A DNA stretch of 29,684 bases from Pseudomonadota bacterium (GCA_021795255.1 JAJYPQ010000008.1:1-29684), one strand, 5' to 3'; positions 17,316-24,511 are shown, counted from the first letter of the stretch. The notes: generated by a model from the sequence alone, not told the origin. Numbers and translations: made by a program.

Positions 17316-18011
17316 TCAGGTGGAAAGCGCCTCTTCAGCGGCCGCCCGTGCATGAACTGCAGTGGTGTCGAATAGCGGGGTCTCCGAATCTTTCTGGTTG
17401 ATCAAAAGCGCAATCTCTGTGCATCCGAGAATGGTGGCTTCTGCGCCCTTGGACGCAAGCGTCCGAAGGATTCTTTTGTACTCATTGCGGGATTCCGGTT
17501 TGATCACCCCCCGGCACAGTTCGTCATAAATGATGCGGTGGACGATCTCGCGGTCCCCGGGATCGGGAACGATGACTCTAAGGGCGTGGCGTTCGCTCAG
17601 GCGACCGCGGTAGAACTCCTGCTCCATTGTGAATCGTGTCCCGAGAAGGCCAACAGTGGAGTAACCAGCGCGCTTAATTTCGGAGGCTGCCGAATCGACG
17701 ATGTGAAGAAGCGGAATGGCCACGGCGTTCTCAATGCGGGAGGCAACGTTGTGCATGGTATTTGTGCACAAGACTAGGAACGCAGCCCCGGCTGCTTCAA
17801 GAGTGCGCGCCGCTTCGGCCAAAATGGAGCCAGCGGCCTCCCAATCACCGGACTGCTGTTGCCGCTCAATTTCGTGAAAGTTAACGCTATAGAGGATAAT
17901 CTTTGCAGAATGAAACCCTCCGAGACGCTCTTTGATGATCTCATTGATCTCGCGGTAATAAAGAACAGTCGACTCCCAACTCATGCCGCCGATAAGACCG
18001 ATCGTCTTCAT
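17316..18011 (-). CDS. Aspartate/glutamate racemase family protein (YgeA/RacX-like)
   Basis: Cofactor-independent amino-acid racemase fold, 231 aa. It starts MKTIGLIGGMSWEST, the typical first strand. The two catalytic cysteines are in LVLCTNTMH (Cys82) and ILGCTEI (Cys197). EREIV-like spacing and the C-terminal FDTTAVHARAA also fit the Asp/Glu racemase family. Broad-specificity relatives make D-amino acids from several L-residues. The ATG at 18011 is chosen; an in-frame start at 18122 would add a non-homologous leader. It stands alone between accessory blocks with no evident partner, so it is probably cargo. Confidence 0.88.
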   Translation of the reverse strand: MKTIGLIGGMSWESTVLYYREINEIIKERLGGFHSAKIILYSVNFHEIERQQQSGDWEAAGSILAEAARTLEAAGAAFLVLCTNTMHNVASRIENAVAIPLLHIVDSAASEIKRAGYSTVGLLGTRFTMEQEFYRGRLSERHALRVIVPDPGDREIVHRIIYDELCRGVIKPESRNEYKRILRTLASKGAEATILGCTEIALLINQKDSETPLFDTTAVHARAAAEEALST

Positions 18012-18414
18012 GGGTACACCTGCACAGACCGTGATTGTCATGTGAGTGTGCACGGCAAGAAAGGTCGCCGGCAAGTGTCTGCCACCGCGACCTGCATCAC
18101 CATCAGTTGGACCTCCGTACAAGTACGCGCGGGGGCGGTGCGATCAGGTGAGAAAGCCGCAACTGAGAACGGTTGGGGTTTCATTGTTGGTAATGGGATA
18201 ACATCCCGCGTCAAACGACTAATGAAGGTACGGAGTCGGAACGCTGCTGCCTGCGAGCCTTTGCGAACTCAATCGGGAACTCCTCGGATTTACCAATGAA
18301 ATGCAGATAATCAAGCCGATTCCTTGCCCTGGTCGGTCGCCAGAAATGGCTTTCAACCTTGCCCGCATTCCTGAGGCCCAAGATTCAGAGTCAACCTTGC
18401 GTTTGGCCAGTGGT
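18012..18414. other. Intergenic stretch with repeat copy A
   Basis: No gene supported. It contains the decayed copy A of a repeat described separately (18138-18225). The remainder up to the hipA stop shows no feature I can name. Confidence 0.45.
18138..18225. repeat. Recurring stem-loop element, copy A (decayed)
   Basis: GTGCGATCAG (18138-18147) and GAGAACGGTTGGGGTTT (18165-18181) are exact matches to copy B (22573-22582 and 22601-22617), with nearly the same spacing. The left arm of the stem has mutated (AAAGCCGCAACT), so the hairpin is broken, and the tRNA-end-like segment downstream is only recognisable as ATGGGATAACATCCCGCG. Confidence 0.6.
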
Positions 18415-19710
18415 TCAAGCAGATGGTTTGGCGATGTCGTTCTTTTTGGCGGCGGAGTCGGTGAGCCGCCGAATGGTCAGTGCGCAGCGTTGTTCAATCA
18501 AGGCAATAATTCGTTCAACAACGACATTATGGACAAAACGATTTGTCGGGTCGGATTGGAGCTTGCGCGCGGTGAGTGGCAGTGACTTCGCCAATTCCAG
18601 AATGCGCCGTTTGGCCTGCCGCTTGGCTAGGCCTACGTCTTCTGCAAACTGTTCCCAGTGCCGCGCATGGACATCGCTGAATTGATATTTGCTGCCGATC
18701 TTCATGGCCATCTTGGGTGCCAATGCCGGGTACACCGCAGTCGAGAGCGTATCGTAGAGCGGGGCCAGTACTGGTATCTTGCCGGAGTACAGCAGCGAGA
18801 AATTCTTGGCGTGCGCATCATGATTGCCGATCAGGGTATTGAAGATGACGTAGTCGAATAAGCGCAGGGTCTGTGGCGCACTAGGGCGCGTGATACGACG
18901 GACTAGATCGAAGCATTGGGCAAGATCTGGCCCCCCTTCGTTTTGGTATTTCATTTCGGGCGTCACGCTTAGTGCTTGGCAAAAATCCTCTTGATGGAGG
19001 CGCTGCCGATGCCCTTGCTCATCCGTGACTCGGTCGTAGCGCTCAACCAGCAGGAACGGACGACCCAAGACGACGCGAACCTTCGACTTTGCAGGCTTAA
19101 GTTGCATGCTCTTGGCAAGTGCCAAACAGAAGCTTTCGTTGATCACGCTGTCTTCAATAGCATGGATCGCGGACTTGAGGATGTGGGAGCTAGGCGTGCC
19201 ATTGCGGGGCAATCCAATGCGGACACCATCAAAAACCACTGGTAGTTTGTCCTGGGCGCCGGCCAAGGACAGCCGCAGGCCGTCAAAGCCTGCCAGCATG
19301 GGGCGGTTCGGCAATTCATCGAGAAGGGCAGCGACTTCCTTGTCACTCAGCCACTGAACCGCATCACCGTGGCTTGCCGCAGGTAAGGCCTGGCCGGGAT
19401 CCAGAAGCGTCACCGCGCCAGCGCATTCGCCACCAATGTGGCCCAACAGCGCCAAGTCGTTTTGATCTGAGACATGGAACTGCTGCGCGATCAGATGGCG
19501 CATCCGCCCCTCTGGCAGCAGACCGGCAAAGAAGGGGCGCGTCTGGTGATCGTCGAACGGCTCGGCTTGCCGGGGCAGCGAGGCGGACAAGGCGGGCGCG
19601 TCGGGCTGCGATAGCCAGCTATCCGTGTAGCAAAAATTCAGGCGTCCTTCGACCAGTGCCAGGGTGCCGACGCGGGCGCCGAATAACCAGACTGCAAGCT
19701 CATGTGCCAT
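18415..19710 (-). CDS. hipA: HipA-family Ser/Thr kinase toxin
   Basis: 431-aa HipA-fold kinase toxin. Landmarks: N-terminal HipA_N segment with FFAGLLPEG (60-68), then SLAGAQDK at about 148-155 for nucleotide binding. RLHQEDFCQALSV is at 237-249. The catalytic loop IGNHDAHAKNFSLL has Asp298, and the metal-binding Asp320 is in LAPLYDTLS. All key residues are present, so it looks active. E. coli HipA phosphorylates glutamyl-tRNA synthetase and causes growth arrest and persistence. It overlaps the hipB stop by 11 nt. It is a full-length HipA rather than a split HipST form. Confidence 0.94.
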   Translation of the reverse strand: MAHELAVWLFGARVGTLALVEGRLNFCYTDSWLSQPDAPALSASLPRQAEPFDDHQTRPFFAGLLPEGRMRHLIAQQFHVSDQNDLALLGHIGGECAGAVTLLDPGQALPAASHGDAVQWLSDKEVAALLDELPNRPMLAGFDGLRLSLAGAQDKLPVVFDGVRIGLPRNGTPSSHILKSAIHAIEDSVINESFCLALAKSMQLKPAKSKVRVVLGRPFLLVERYDRVTDEQGHRQRLHQEDFCQALSVTPEMKYQNEGGPDLAQCFDLVRRITRPSAPQTLRLFDYVIFNTLIGNHDAHAKNFSLLYSGKIPVLAPLYDTLSTAVYPALAPKMAMKIGSKYQFSDVHARHWEQFAEDVGLAKRQAKRRILELAKSLPLTARKLQSDPTNRFVHNVVVERIIALIEQRCALTIRRLTDSAAKKNDIAKPSA

Positions 19711-19960
19711 GGTCCTTGTCCCTGTGTTGATCGTCGGTAGTGCCAGACGGCAACCCGGTCAGTTGGATTTCACCACCCAAGACATCGATGACCCGCAGCA
19801 CGTTTTCTAGTCGCAAGGTGGGCTTGCCTGCCTCAAGGTCAACGATAAAGCGCACGCCGACCCCTGCTGCCAGGGCTAGTTGCGGCTGCGTCAGCCCGAG
19901 CTTTTTGCGGGCTGAACGAAGTGCATCGCCAAGTTCCTGGGGTGATCGAATGGAGGTCAT
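19700..19960 (-). CDS. hipB: HipB-family Xre antitoxin/repressor
   Basis: 86-aa DNA-binding antitoxin. The HTH is ELGDALRSARKKLGLTQPQLALAAGVGVRFIVDLEAGKPT at about residues 9-48, followed by VLRVIDVLGGEIQL, the usual HipB C-terminal strand that pairs in the dimer. It neutralises HipA and represses the operon. The start ATG has GGAGGTC upstream and lies about 11 bp from the first of three TTTCCCGnnCGGGAAA palindromes, the classical HipB-type arrangement. A second copy of its first 38 codons lies at 20798-20911. Confidence 0.93.
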   Translation of the reverse strand: MTSIRSPQELGDALRSARKKLGLTQPQLALAAGVGVRFIVDLEAGKPTLRLENVLRVIDVLGGEIQLTGLPSGTTDDQHRDKDHGT

Positions 19961-19971
19961 GGCTTACTCGG

Positions 19972-20086
19972 TTTCCCGTTCGGGTAATTATCGTGGGAAA
20001 TAGACCCTAGCACAAGAAATATTCCCCGATCGGGAATTTTTGATGCCATTCCCCCCAAGCTTTGCAAAACTTTCCCGAACGGGAAA
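19972..20086. promoter_or_regulatory. Three HipB-type operators
   Basis: Palindromes with core CCCGnnCGGG: 19972-19987 (TTTCCCGTTCGGGTAA), 20022-20036 (TTCCCCGATCGGGAA) and 20071-20086 (TTTCCCGAACGGGAAA, perfect). They lie at about 50-bp intervals upstream of hipB and toward the remnant fic, so they could control both directions. Confidence 0.75.
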
Positions 20087-20114
20087 TCAAGTGTGCGTCG
20101 AGCAAACCCGGCAG

Positions 20115-20129
20115 ACACCCATTTACACC
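20115..20129. repeat. Copy of the Fic (15634-16683) operator
   Basis: The 15-mer ACACCCATTTACACC matches 16695-16709 exactly but has no Fic gene of that type beside it. It is probably a leftover from an earlier recombination, or a shared regulator site. Confidence 0.4.
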
Positions 20130-20218
20130 GATTCCGGGATGATGGCTGAGACCGCATCAGTCTTCTATGGGGGGATGGTTCCTCTATCAGCGCAGATACT
20201 GCGGTGAATAATGTGCCA

Positions 20219-20249
20219 ATGCGGAGATTGCGGCGGATAATCTCCGCAT
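20219..20249. promoter_or_regulatory. fic-type palindrome, copy 2 (intact)
   Basis: ATGCGGAGATT (20219-20229) and AATCTCCGCAT (20239-20249) are perfect 11-bp inverted arms around GCGGCGGAT. The right arm runs into the former start codon of the truncated fic gene. Confidence 0.65.
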
Positions 20250-20465
20250 AAATAGCAGCGATTCCTAATACATCTGGCAGGCCAACAAGTGGCCGGTGTG
20301 GCGCTTCGTTCCGGCGGCACTGGCTAGACCCATGGCCGAGGTCAGCCGAGTCCAAGGGTTTTTTGAGGGGACGCCTCGCCGATGTCGGTATGGCGCTGTG
20401 CCATCAGGCGCAGCTTGCCGTGCTCACCGAAGACACGGTCGAGACCAGCGAGATCAATGGTGATA
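20248..20465 (+). pseudogene. fic pseudogene, copy 2 (N-terminal fragment)
   Basis: Matches the first 71 or so codons of the intact Fic at 21059: YIWQA, MAEVSR, then after a 1-nt frameshift RLADVGMAL...AVLTEDTVETSEING. The start codon is ATA, the seventh codon is TAA, and there is a frameshift near 20364 in a T-run. Homology stops at the inhibitory-helix motif. It lies divergent to the complete hipBA, exactly where the intact fic lies relative to the hipB fragment. Confidence 0.78.
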
Positions 20466-20511
20466 TGAAAGTTCCAGCACCGCGATACCGCTGCTCCCTT
20501 GGTCAGCTGTG

Positions 20512-20668
20512 ACCCGACACCCCGGATATTGACGTCGTCAAGGAACCTAGCCGGCGCGACCAGCACATCCTGGTGGCTAATGCGTCCGACGGACCCCCGG
20601 ACTTCATCGCGCGCGAAATCGTGTCAAGCATCGGTGAGCGTCTGTACGGAGGTCGGCGTGATGGCTGA
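20512..20668 (+). pseudogene. C-terminal fragment of an unknown mobile-element gene
   Basis: One frame reads PDIDVVKEPSRRDQHILVAN...IAREIVSSIGERLYGG and stops at 20666-20668 with an 8-nt overlap onto the ATG of the next remnant. Gene-like composition and the overlap suggest the tail of a phage/plasmid gene whose front was lost. No family recognised. Confidence 0.35.
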
Positions 20669-20795
20669 ATGGGCTGTCGAAGATGTTGCCACGCGGTTCG
20701 AGGAGGCGGTGAGCACTGGACAACGTCTGCCCGCCGTTCCTGCTCAACGGGTATTTCACCGTAGGGCCCACCATCTTACCAATCGCGCGCGGGAC
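20661..20795 (+). pseudogene. DUF6362-like gene remnant
   Basis: Starts MAEWAVEDVATRFEEAVSTGQRLPAV, close to the N-terminus of DUF6362 proteins found in phages and plasmids. A frameshift follows, after which the +1 frame gives NGYFTVGPTILPIAR, matching the next expected segment (GYfxxWPxIvR). It is cut off where the hipB fragment begins. Family naming is from memory. Confidence 0.45.
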
Positions 20796-20797
20796 CG

Positions 20798-20911
20798 GAA
20801 GCGCACGCCAACTCCTGCGGCCAGCGTCAGTTGCGGCTGCGTCAGCCCGAGCTGTTTACGGGCTGAACGAAGGGCGTCGCCGAGTTCTTGGAATGATTGA
20901 ATGGAGGTCAT
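20798..20911 (-). pseudogene. hipB fragment (first 38 codons)
   Basis: Reads MTSIQSFQELGDALRSARKQ and continues to GVGVRF, nearly identical to hipB at 19700, then breaks off at 20798. The helix-turn-helix is incomplete and no HipA follows. Upstream sits a pair of HipB-type palindromes, so this is half of a second hipB/operator/fic segment. Confidence 0.8.
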
Positions 20912-20921
20912 GCTTGCTCAG

Positions 20922-20983
20922 TTTCCCGTTCGGGAAATTATATCCGCGCGGTTAGAGCGCAAGAAAAATTTCCCGATCGGGAA
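20922..20983. promoter_or_regulatory. Two HipB-type operators near intact fic
   Basis: TTTCCCGTTCGGGAAA (20922-20937, perfect 7-bp arms) and TTCCCGATCGGGAA (20970-20983, perfect). They match the hipBA operators, so the surviving HipB protein could bind here and affect the fic gene about 75 bp downstream. Confidence 0.7.
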
Positions 20984-21029
20984 TTGTAGCTACCATATCA
21001 CCGCATCATGTGCCGTGAATAACTTGCGC

Positions 21030-21060
21030 ATGCGGAGAATGCGCCCCATAATCTCCGCAT
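21030..21060. promoter_or_regulatory. fic palindrome overlapping its start codon
   Basis: ATGCGGAGA (21030-21038) and TCTCCGCAT (21052-21060) form 9-bp inverted arms. The last two bases are the AT of the Fic start codon at 21059, so a bound protein would block transcription or ribosome entry. Confidence 0.6.
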
Positions 21061-22183
21061 GAATAGCGGCGATTACCAATACATCTGGCAGGCCAGCGAC
21101 TGGCCGAACTGGCGCTTCGACTTGGCGGCGTTGGCTGGTCCAATGGCGGAGGTCAGTCGCGCCCAGGGGCACTTGATGGGGCGCCTAGCCGACGTGGGCA
21201 TGGCGCTGCGCGACCAGGCAAGCCTTGCGGTGCTCACCGAGGACGTGGTCAAGACCAGCGAAATCGAGGGTGAGCGGCTCAATGTCGAATCCGTGCATTC
21301 GTCCATCGCCCGCAGGCTCGGGGTGGACATCGGTGCCCTAGCCCCGGTAGATCGGCAGGTCGAAGGCGTGGTCGAGATGGTGCTCGATGCCACTGCCAAC
21401 TGCCATGCACCGGTGTCGCGGGAGCGTTTGTTCGGCTGGCACGCCGCGCTATTTCCCACCGGCTACTCCGGCCTTTCTGAGATCAAAGTTGGGCGCTGGC
21501 GCGACGATGCCAGAGGCCCGATGCGAGTGGTTTCTGGCCCCATTGGTCGTGAGCACGTGCATTTCGAGGCGTCGCCTGTCGATTGCCTTGAGGCCGAAAC
21601 CCGTCGATTCCTTGACTGGATGAATAATGTCTCGAACGAACCGCCTCTGCTCAAAGCCGGTCTCGGCCATTTGTGGTTCGTCACCTTGCACCCGTTTGAC
21701 GATGGCAATGGTCGTATCGCCCGGGCTATCGGTGATTTGCTTCTGGCGCGCGCTGACGGATGCCCGCAGCGTTTCTACAGTTTGTCGGCGCAGATCCAGC
21801 GCGAACGCAAGGCCTACTACGACATCCTGGGGCGGACCCAGAAGCGGTCGATGGATGTCACCGAGTGGCTTGCTTGGTTCCTCGACACCCTTCATCGCGG
21901 CGTCGATCAGGCGCAAGTGACGCTCGAGGCCGTTCTGACCAAGGCGCGCTTCTGGCAGCGCTGGGCGGCTACACCATTGAATGAGCGACAGGTGAAGCTG
22001 CTTAATCGGCTGCTCGATGGCTTCGCAGGCAAGCTCATCAGCAGTAAGTGGGCGTCCATTGCGAAGTGTTCGCCAGATACGGCCCTGCGCGACATCAACG
22101 ACCTGCTTGCGCGGGGCGTGCTGCGGAAATCAGATGCGGGCGGACGTAGTACCAGCTACGAGCTGAACGATCGGCCGGAGTAG
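21059..22183 (+). CDS. Fic family protein with DUF4172-type N-terminus
   Basis: 374-aa Fic protein, complete. The N-terminal DUF4172-like part has YIWQASDWPNWRFD. The inhibitory helix TSEIEGERLN is at 66-75 (Glu70), the flap region around GYSGLSEIKVGRWR. The catalytic motif HPFDDGNGRIAR is at 211-222, and the C-terminal domain (LNRLLDGFAGKLISSKWASIAKCS...LARGVLRKS) is winged-helix-like. Expected activity is AMPylation, with repression by the Glu70 helix. There is no ribosome site before the ATG, which lies in a palindrome. It diverges from a hipB fragment and HipB-type operators. Two decayed copies lie at 15220 and 20248. Confidence 0.93.
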   Translation: MNSGDYQYIWQASDWPNWRFDLAALAGPMAEVSRAQGHLMGRLADVGMALRDQASLAVLTEDVVKTSEIEGERLNVESVHSSIARRLGVDIGALAPVDRQVEGVVEMVLDATANCHAPVSRERLFGWHAALFPTGYSGLSEIKVGRWRDDARGPMRVVSGPIGREHVHFEASPVDCLEAETRRFLDWMNNVSNEPPLLKAGLGHLWFVTLHPFDDGNGRIARAIGDLLLARADGCPQRFYSLSAQIQRERKAYYDILGRTQKRSMDVTEWLAWFLDTLHRGVDQAQVTLEAVLTKARFWQRWAATPLNERQVKLLNRLLDGFAGKLISSKWASIAKCSPDTALRDINDLLARGVLRKSDAGGRSTSYELNDRPE

Positions 22184-22236
22184 CGACGTGTCCTGAAATT
22201 GTCTTGGCACATGCAAAACGGTGCCTTCATGGACGC

Positions 22237-22345
22237 ATATTCCGAAGCAAGATGACCTAAGGATTCCGAGCAAACGTGACCGCCGATTCCGATTCATCGT
22301 GACCACGGATTCCGATCTTTCATGACCGATGTTGTGTCGGCCAGG
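22237..22345. mobile_element. IS21-family-like terminal repeats (relic end)
   Basis: Four spaced repeats with ATTCCGA at 22239, 22263, 22286 and 22309 (period 23-24). Three are followed by (C)GTGACC or CATGACC after 5-6 nt. This matches the multiple transposase-binding repeats at the ends of IS21-type elements. No istA/istB genes and no second end are visible, so only one end remains. Confidence 0.55.
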
Positions 22346-22558
22346 GTAACTGCTCCATAAACCTTTCAATGACCCACAATTGTGGCGCCAAGCTTAAAGC
22401 CCAACGCAGTGTCCGATAGCCGGGACATCCCGCGCCAGACGACGATGTCGCCCGGCGGAGCGAGGAATATTATGGCGAGGAAAGAGTCGAAAGTGGCCCA
22501 GAACGGACCGAGAGGCTGACCGGCGATGTCGGCAGGCTTTCCGCAGCGGCCCTAAAGA

Positions 22559-22650
22559 ACACGCGGGAACTGGTGCGATCAGACAAGCAAAACCCCAGCC
22601 GAGAACGGTTGGGGTTTTGTTATTGGGACGGCGGGAATCAACCCCGCGCC
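22559..22650. repeat. Recurring stem-loop element, copy B
   Basis: ACACGCGGGA (22559-22568), GTGCGATCAG, then a 13-bp stem (22588-22600 with 22607-22619, loop GAGAAC). Next is ATTGGGACGGCGGGAATC (22622-22639). The minus strand of the last part reads like a tRNA T-arm and 3' acceptor (GCGGG-7nt-CCCGC then CGTCCCA) followed by a terminator hairpin. A full tRNA cannot be folded. Related to copies A and C. Confidence 0.6.
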
Positions 22651-22898
22651 CGCCTTCTGAGACGGAGACGCGGGCGTTCCCATTTGGTCCCTGATTTTCG
22701 ATCATTTGGCCGTCCTCGCAGACACTCGCCGGATCGGGAGGACAGTAAGGATCAGTGTGTTCGAGGTGGGCTATCGATTGTCAGTCACCCTCCGAATTTC
22801 CCGATAGGGTGGCAACAGTTGTGACAATGCACTCGCATTGACATGGCAAGGCGGATGCATTACCGTTCGTGCATCTCCCTCATTGGCCGGAGACCATC

Positions 22899-23219
22899 AT
22901 GGCTGCCGCTCTCGAAGTCGAATCCACGCTGACCGATCGCTACCAGACAACGGTACCGGAAACCGTGCGCCGCGCTCTCCGGCTAAGTAAGCGCGACAAG
23001 ATCCACTACACGATCCGCCCGAGCGGCGAGGTCATATTGACGCGTGCCGAAGGCGACGATCCGGTGCTCAGTCAGTTTCTTGGCTTCCTGGCCCGTGATA
23101 TTGCCAGCCATCCAGAGCGGCTGCAGACCGTGGATGCGGGTCTTGTCCAACGGCTCCGGTCGCTGACCGGCGGCATGGACGTCGATCTCGATGCGGTCCT
23201 GTCGGCAGACGATGAATGA
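22899..23219 (+). CDS. prlF: PrlF-type (AbrB-fold) antitoxin
   Basis: 106-aa antitoxin with an N-terminal SpoVT/AbrB swapped-hairpin DNA-binding domain: STLTDRYQTTVPETVRRALRLSKRDKIHYTI at about residues 9-40. GEVILTRAE follows, then a helical C-terminal part that binds the toxin. The ATG at 22899 has GGAGA 6 nt upstream; a start at 22869 would add ten residues. It overlaps yhaV by 4 nt (ATGA). PrlF/SohA neutralises YhaV and represses the operon. The pair appears intact. Confidence 0.9.
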   Translation: MAAALEVESTLTDRYQTTVPETVRRALRLSKRDKIHYTIRPSGEVILTRAEGDDPVLSQFLGFLARDIASHPERLQTVDAGLVQRLRSLTGGMDVDLDAVLSADDE

Positions 23220-23710
23220 GCACGGGCAAGGCCGGGCCCTCGGTCATTCACGGCTGGACGGTTTTTGCTCACCCTCTGTTCCTGGCTCAGCTTGAGGCTC
23301 TGGCCCAGCAGGTCGAGGCTTTCAAGCAAAAAGACCCGGTTGGGTACATGAAGAAGAACGCCAGCAAGCGACTGGTGGCGATCACCAAGCTTACGTTCGA
23401 TGTCATCCCGCAAGATCCGACGCGACCTGAATACCGGCAAGGTAACGCCCTCGATGACGAGCACAAGCACTGGTTCCGAGCCAAGTTCTTTCAACAGTAC
23501 CGGCTGTTCTTCCGCTACCACACGCCGAGCAAGGTGATCGTGTTCGCCTGGGTCAGTGACGAGGACACGAAGCGCGCCTATGAAAGCGGCGACGACGCCT
23601 ACCGGGTGTTCCGTAAGATGCTGGAAAACGGTGATCCTCCGGACGACTGGAACCGGTTGCTGGCCGAGGCGCGAGCCGAGGGCCAGCGCCTGCAACGGCT
23701 TGAGGTGTAG
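23216..23710 (+). CDS. yhaV: YhaV-type ribonuclease toxin
   Basis: 164-aa RelE-superfamily mRNA interferase, matching E. coli YhaV along its whole length. Landmarks: HGWTVFAHPLFLAQLEAL, then KDPVGYMKKNASKRL and the conserved block WFRAKFFQQYRLFFRYH. VIVFAWVSDEDTKRAYES, AYRVFRKML and the NGDPPDDWNRL end follow. It cleaves mRNA, probably in a translation-dependent way (family knowledge). Coupled to prlF by an ATGA overlap and followed by a strong hairpin at 23712-23762. No frameshift or lost motif is seen, so it should be functional. Confidence 0.93.
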   Translation: MSTGKAGPSVIHGWTVFAHPLFLAQLEALAQQVEAFKQKDPVGYMKKNASKRLVAITKLTFDVIPQDPTRPEYRQGNALDDEHKHWFRAKFFQQYRLFFRYHTPSKVIVFAWVSDEDTKRAYESGDDAYRVFRKMLENGDPPDDWNRLLAEARAEGQRLQRLEV

Positions 23711-23711
23711 G

Positions 23712-23762
23712 CGATCATCAAGATCCGCGTCTTTTTGACACAAAGACGCGGATTTACATGAT
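23712..23762. terminator. Strong hairpin after yhaV
   Basis: ATCCGCGTCTTT (23723-23734) and AAAGACGCGGAT (23742-23753) pair perfectly across a 7-nt loop, with outer GATCAT/ATGATC arms. The T-run after it is weak, so it may stop transcription bidirectionally or protect the transcript end. Confidence 0.55.
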
Positions 23763-23938
23763 CGTTAACATCGAGGTTTGGGCAAGTTGCGAACGCCTGT
23801 GGAAACAAGCCAAAACCGGGGGTTGACAGGCCAAAAATTGCGGACGATCAATGCTGTTGTGGCGTCAGACTGGGTGGCAATAAGGCCAAAAAACCGCTTC
23901 AGATTCGATTCCCAAAGACGGAATTCAACCCGCGTCCG

Positions 23939-24511
23939 TCAAATCGCTAGCTTCCACTCCCGCAAAAGGCCAACGGTTTGCGTCAGTCCCTGCTTGAGCA
24001 GGGTGTCCAGGTATTCGTCAGCCGTCTTGGGTGGGTTCTTCAGCGAGCGCCGGTGATTGGCGGCCGCCTCGCACACACGGGCCGCATGCAGATCGAGTAG
24101 ATCAAAGATGAAGTCATCCGGATGCTGGGCGACCAAGTTGTAGGGCTTGAGCCGCTCCGGCGGAAAATCCTTCAGGTTGAAGGTCACGATCAGGCTGGCG
24201 TTGCTGTGAATAGCGGCGGCCATCACATGCCGGTCATCGGCATCCGGCAACTCGACGGACAGGATCAGATGCTCGAAGCCGGTGACGAGGCTGTCTCGCA
24301 CATGGGAGTTCATCAGCGACCGCGTGCGATCGAGGTCTTCCACCTTCAAGTCCGGTCGGTGCTTCAGAACGTTACGTGTCCACTCGTCGTGAATCATGTC
24401 CGATCAACGCGCCCGGTACAAATCGGTCAATGCCAGGCGCATCAGCAGGTCGCGCAGCGGTGCCGGATAGAGCACGCACGCGTCGTAGATGACGGTGAAG
24501 TTCGAACTCAT
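23939..24511 (-). pseudogene. PIN-domain toxin with in-frame TGA at codon 36
   Basis: Reading from the ATG at 24511 gives MSSNFTVIYDACVLYPAPLR...LTDLYRAR, then TGA (24404-24406), then SDMIHDEWTRNVLKHRPDL to the stop at 23939. Relatives normally have Trp at this place, so a single G-to-A change (TGG to TGA) is likely. Before the stop lies the first catalytic Asp (Asp10); after it lie DADDRHVMAAAI and FNLKDFP with the remaining acidic residues. Restarting at the ATG at 24397 would give 152 aa without the first catalytic Asp. The gene begins directly after the stop of the HTH antitoxin (TGAATG). Probably an inactivated VapC-like ribonuclease; stop readthrough is possible but unproven. Confidence 0.8.

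Larger units (their letters stand above)
22184..22898. other. Gene-free stretch with IS21-type repeats and repeat copy B
   Basis: No supportable gene across about 700 bp. It holds the IS21-like terminal repeats (22237-22345) and repeat copy B (22559-22650), listed separately. A 12-mer CCTCGCAGACAC at 22714-22725 recurs at 25515-25526. Confidence 0.5.

Noticed and set aside
20499..20900. A 133-aa plus-strand gene
   Set aside because: It joins an off-frame part, the DUF6362-like start and the antisense of the hipB fragment; the composite cannot be a real gene.
22237..22345. CRISPR-like spaced repeats
   Set aside because: Only four imperfect repeats with 23-24 bp period and no variable spacers; IS21-type end fits better. 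No CRISPR array was seen in the window.
22621..22720. Complete tRNA gene on the minus strand
   Set aside because: A T-arm-like hairpin and acceptor-like bases are present, but there is no acceptable D-arm or anticodon arm and the T-loop lacks TTCRA. Kept only as a tRNA-end-like repeat.
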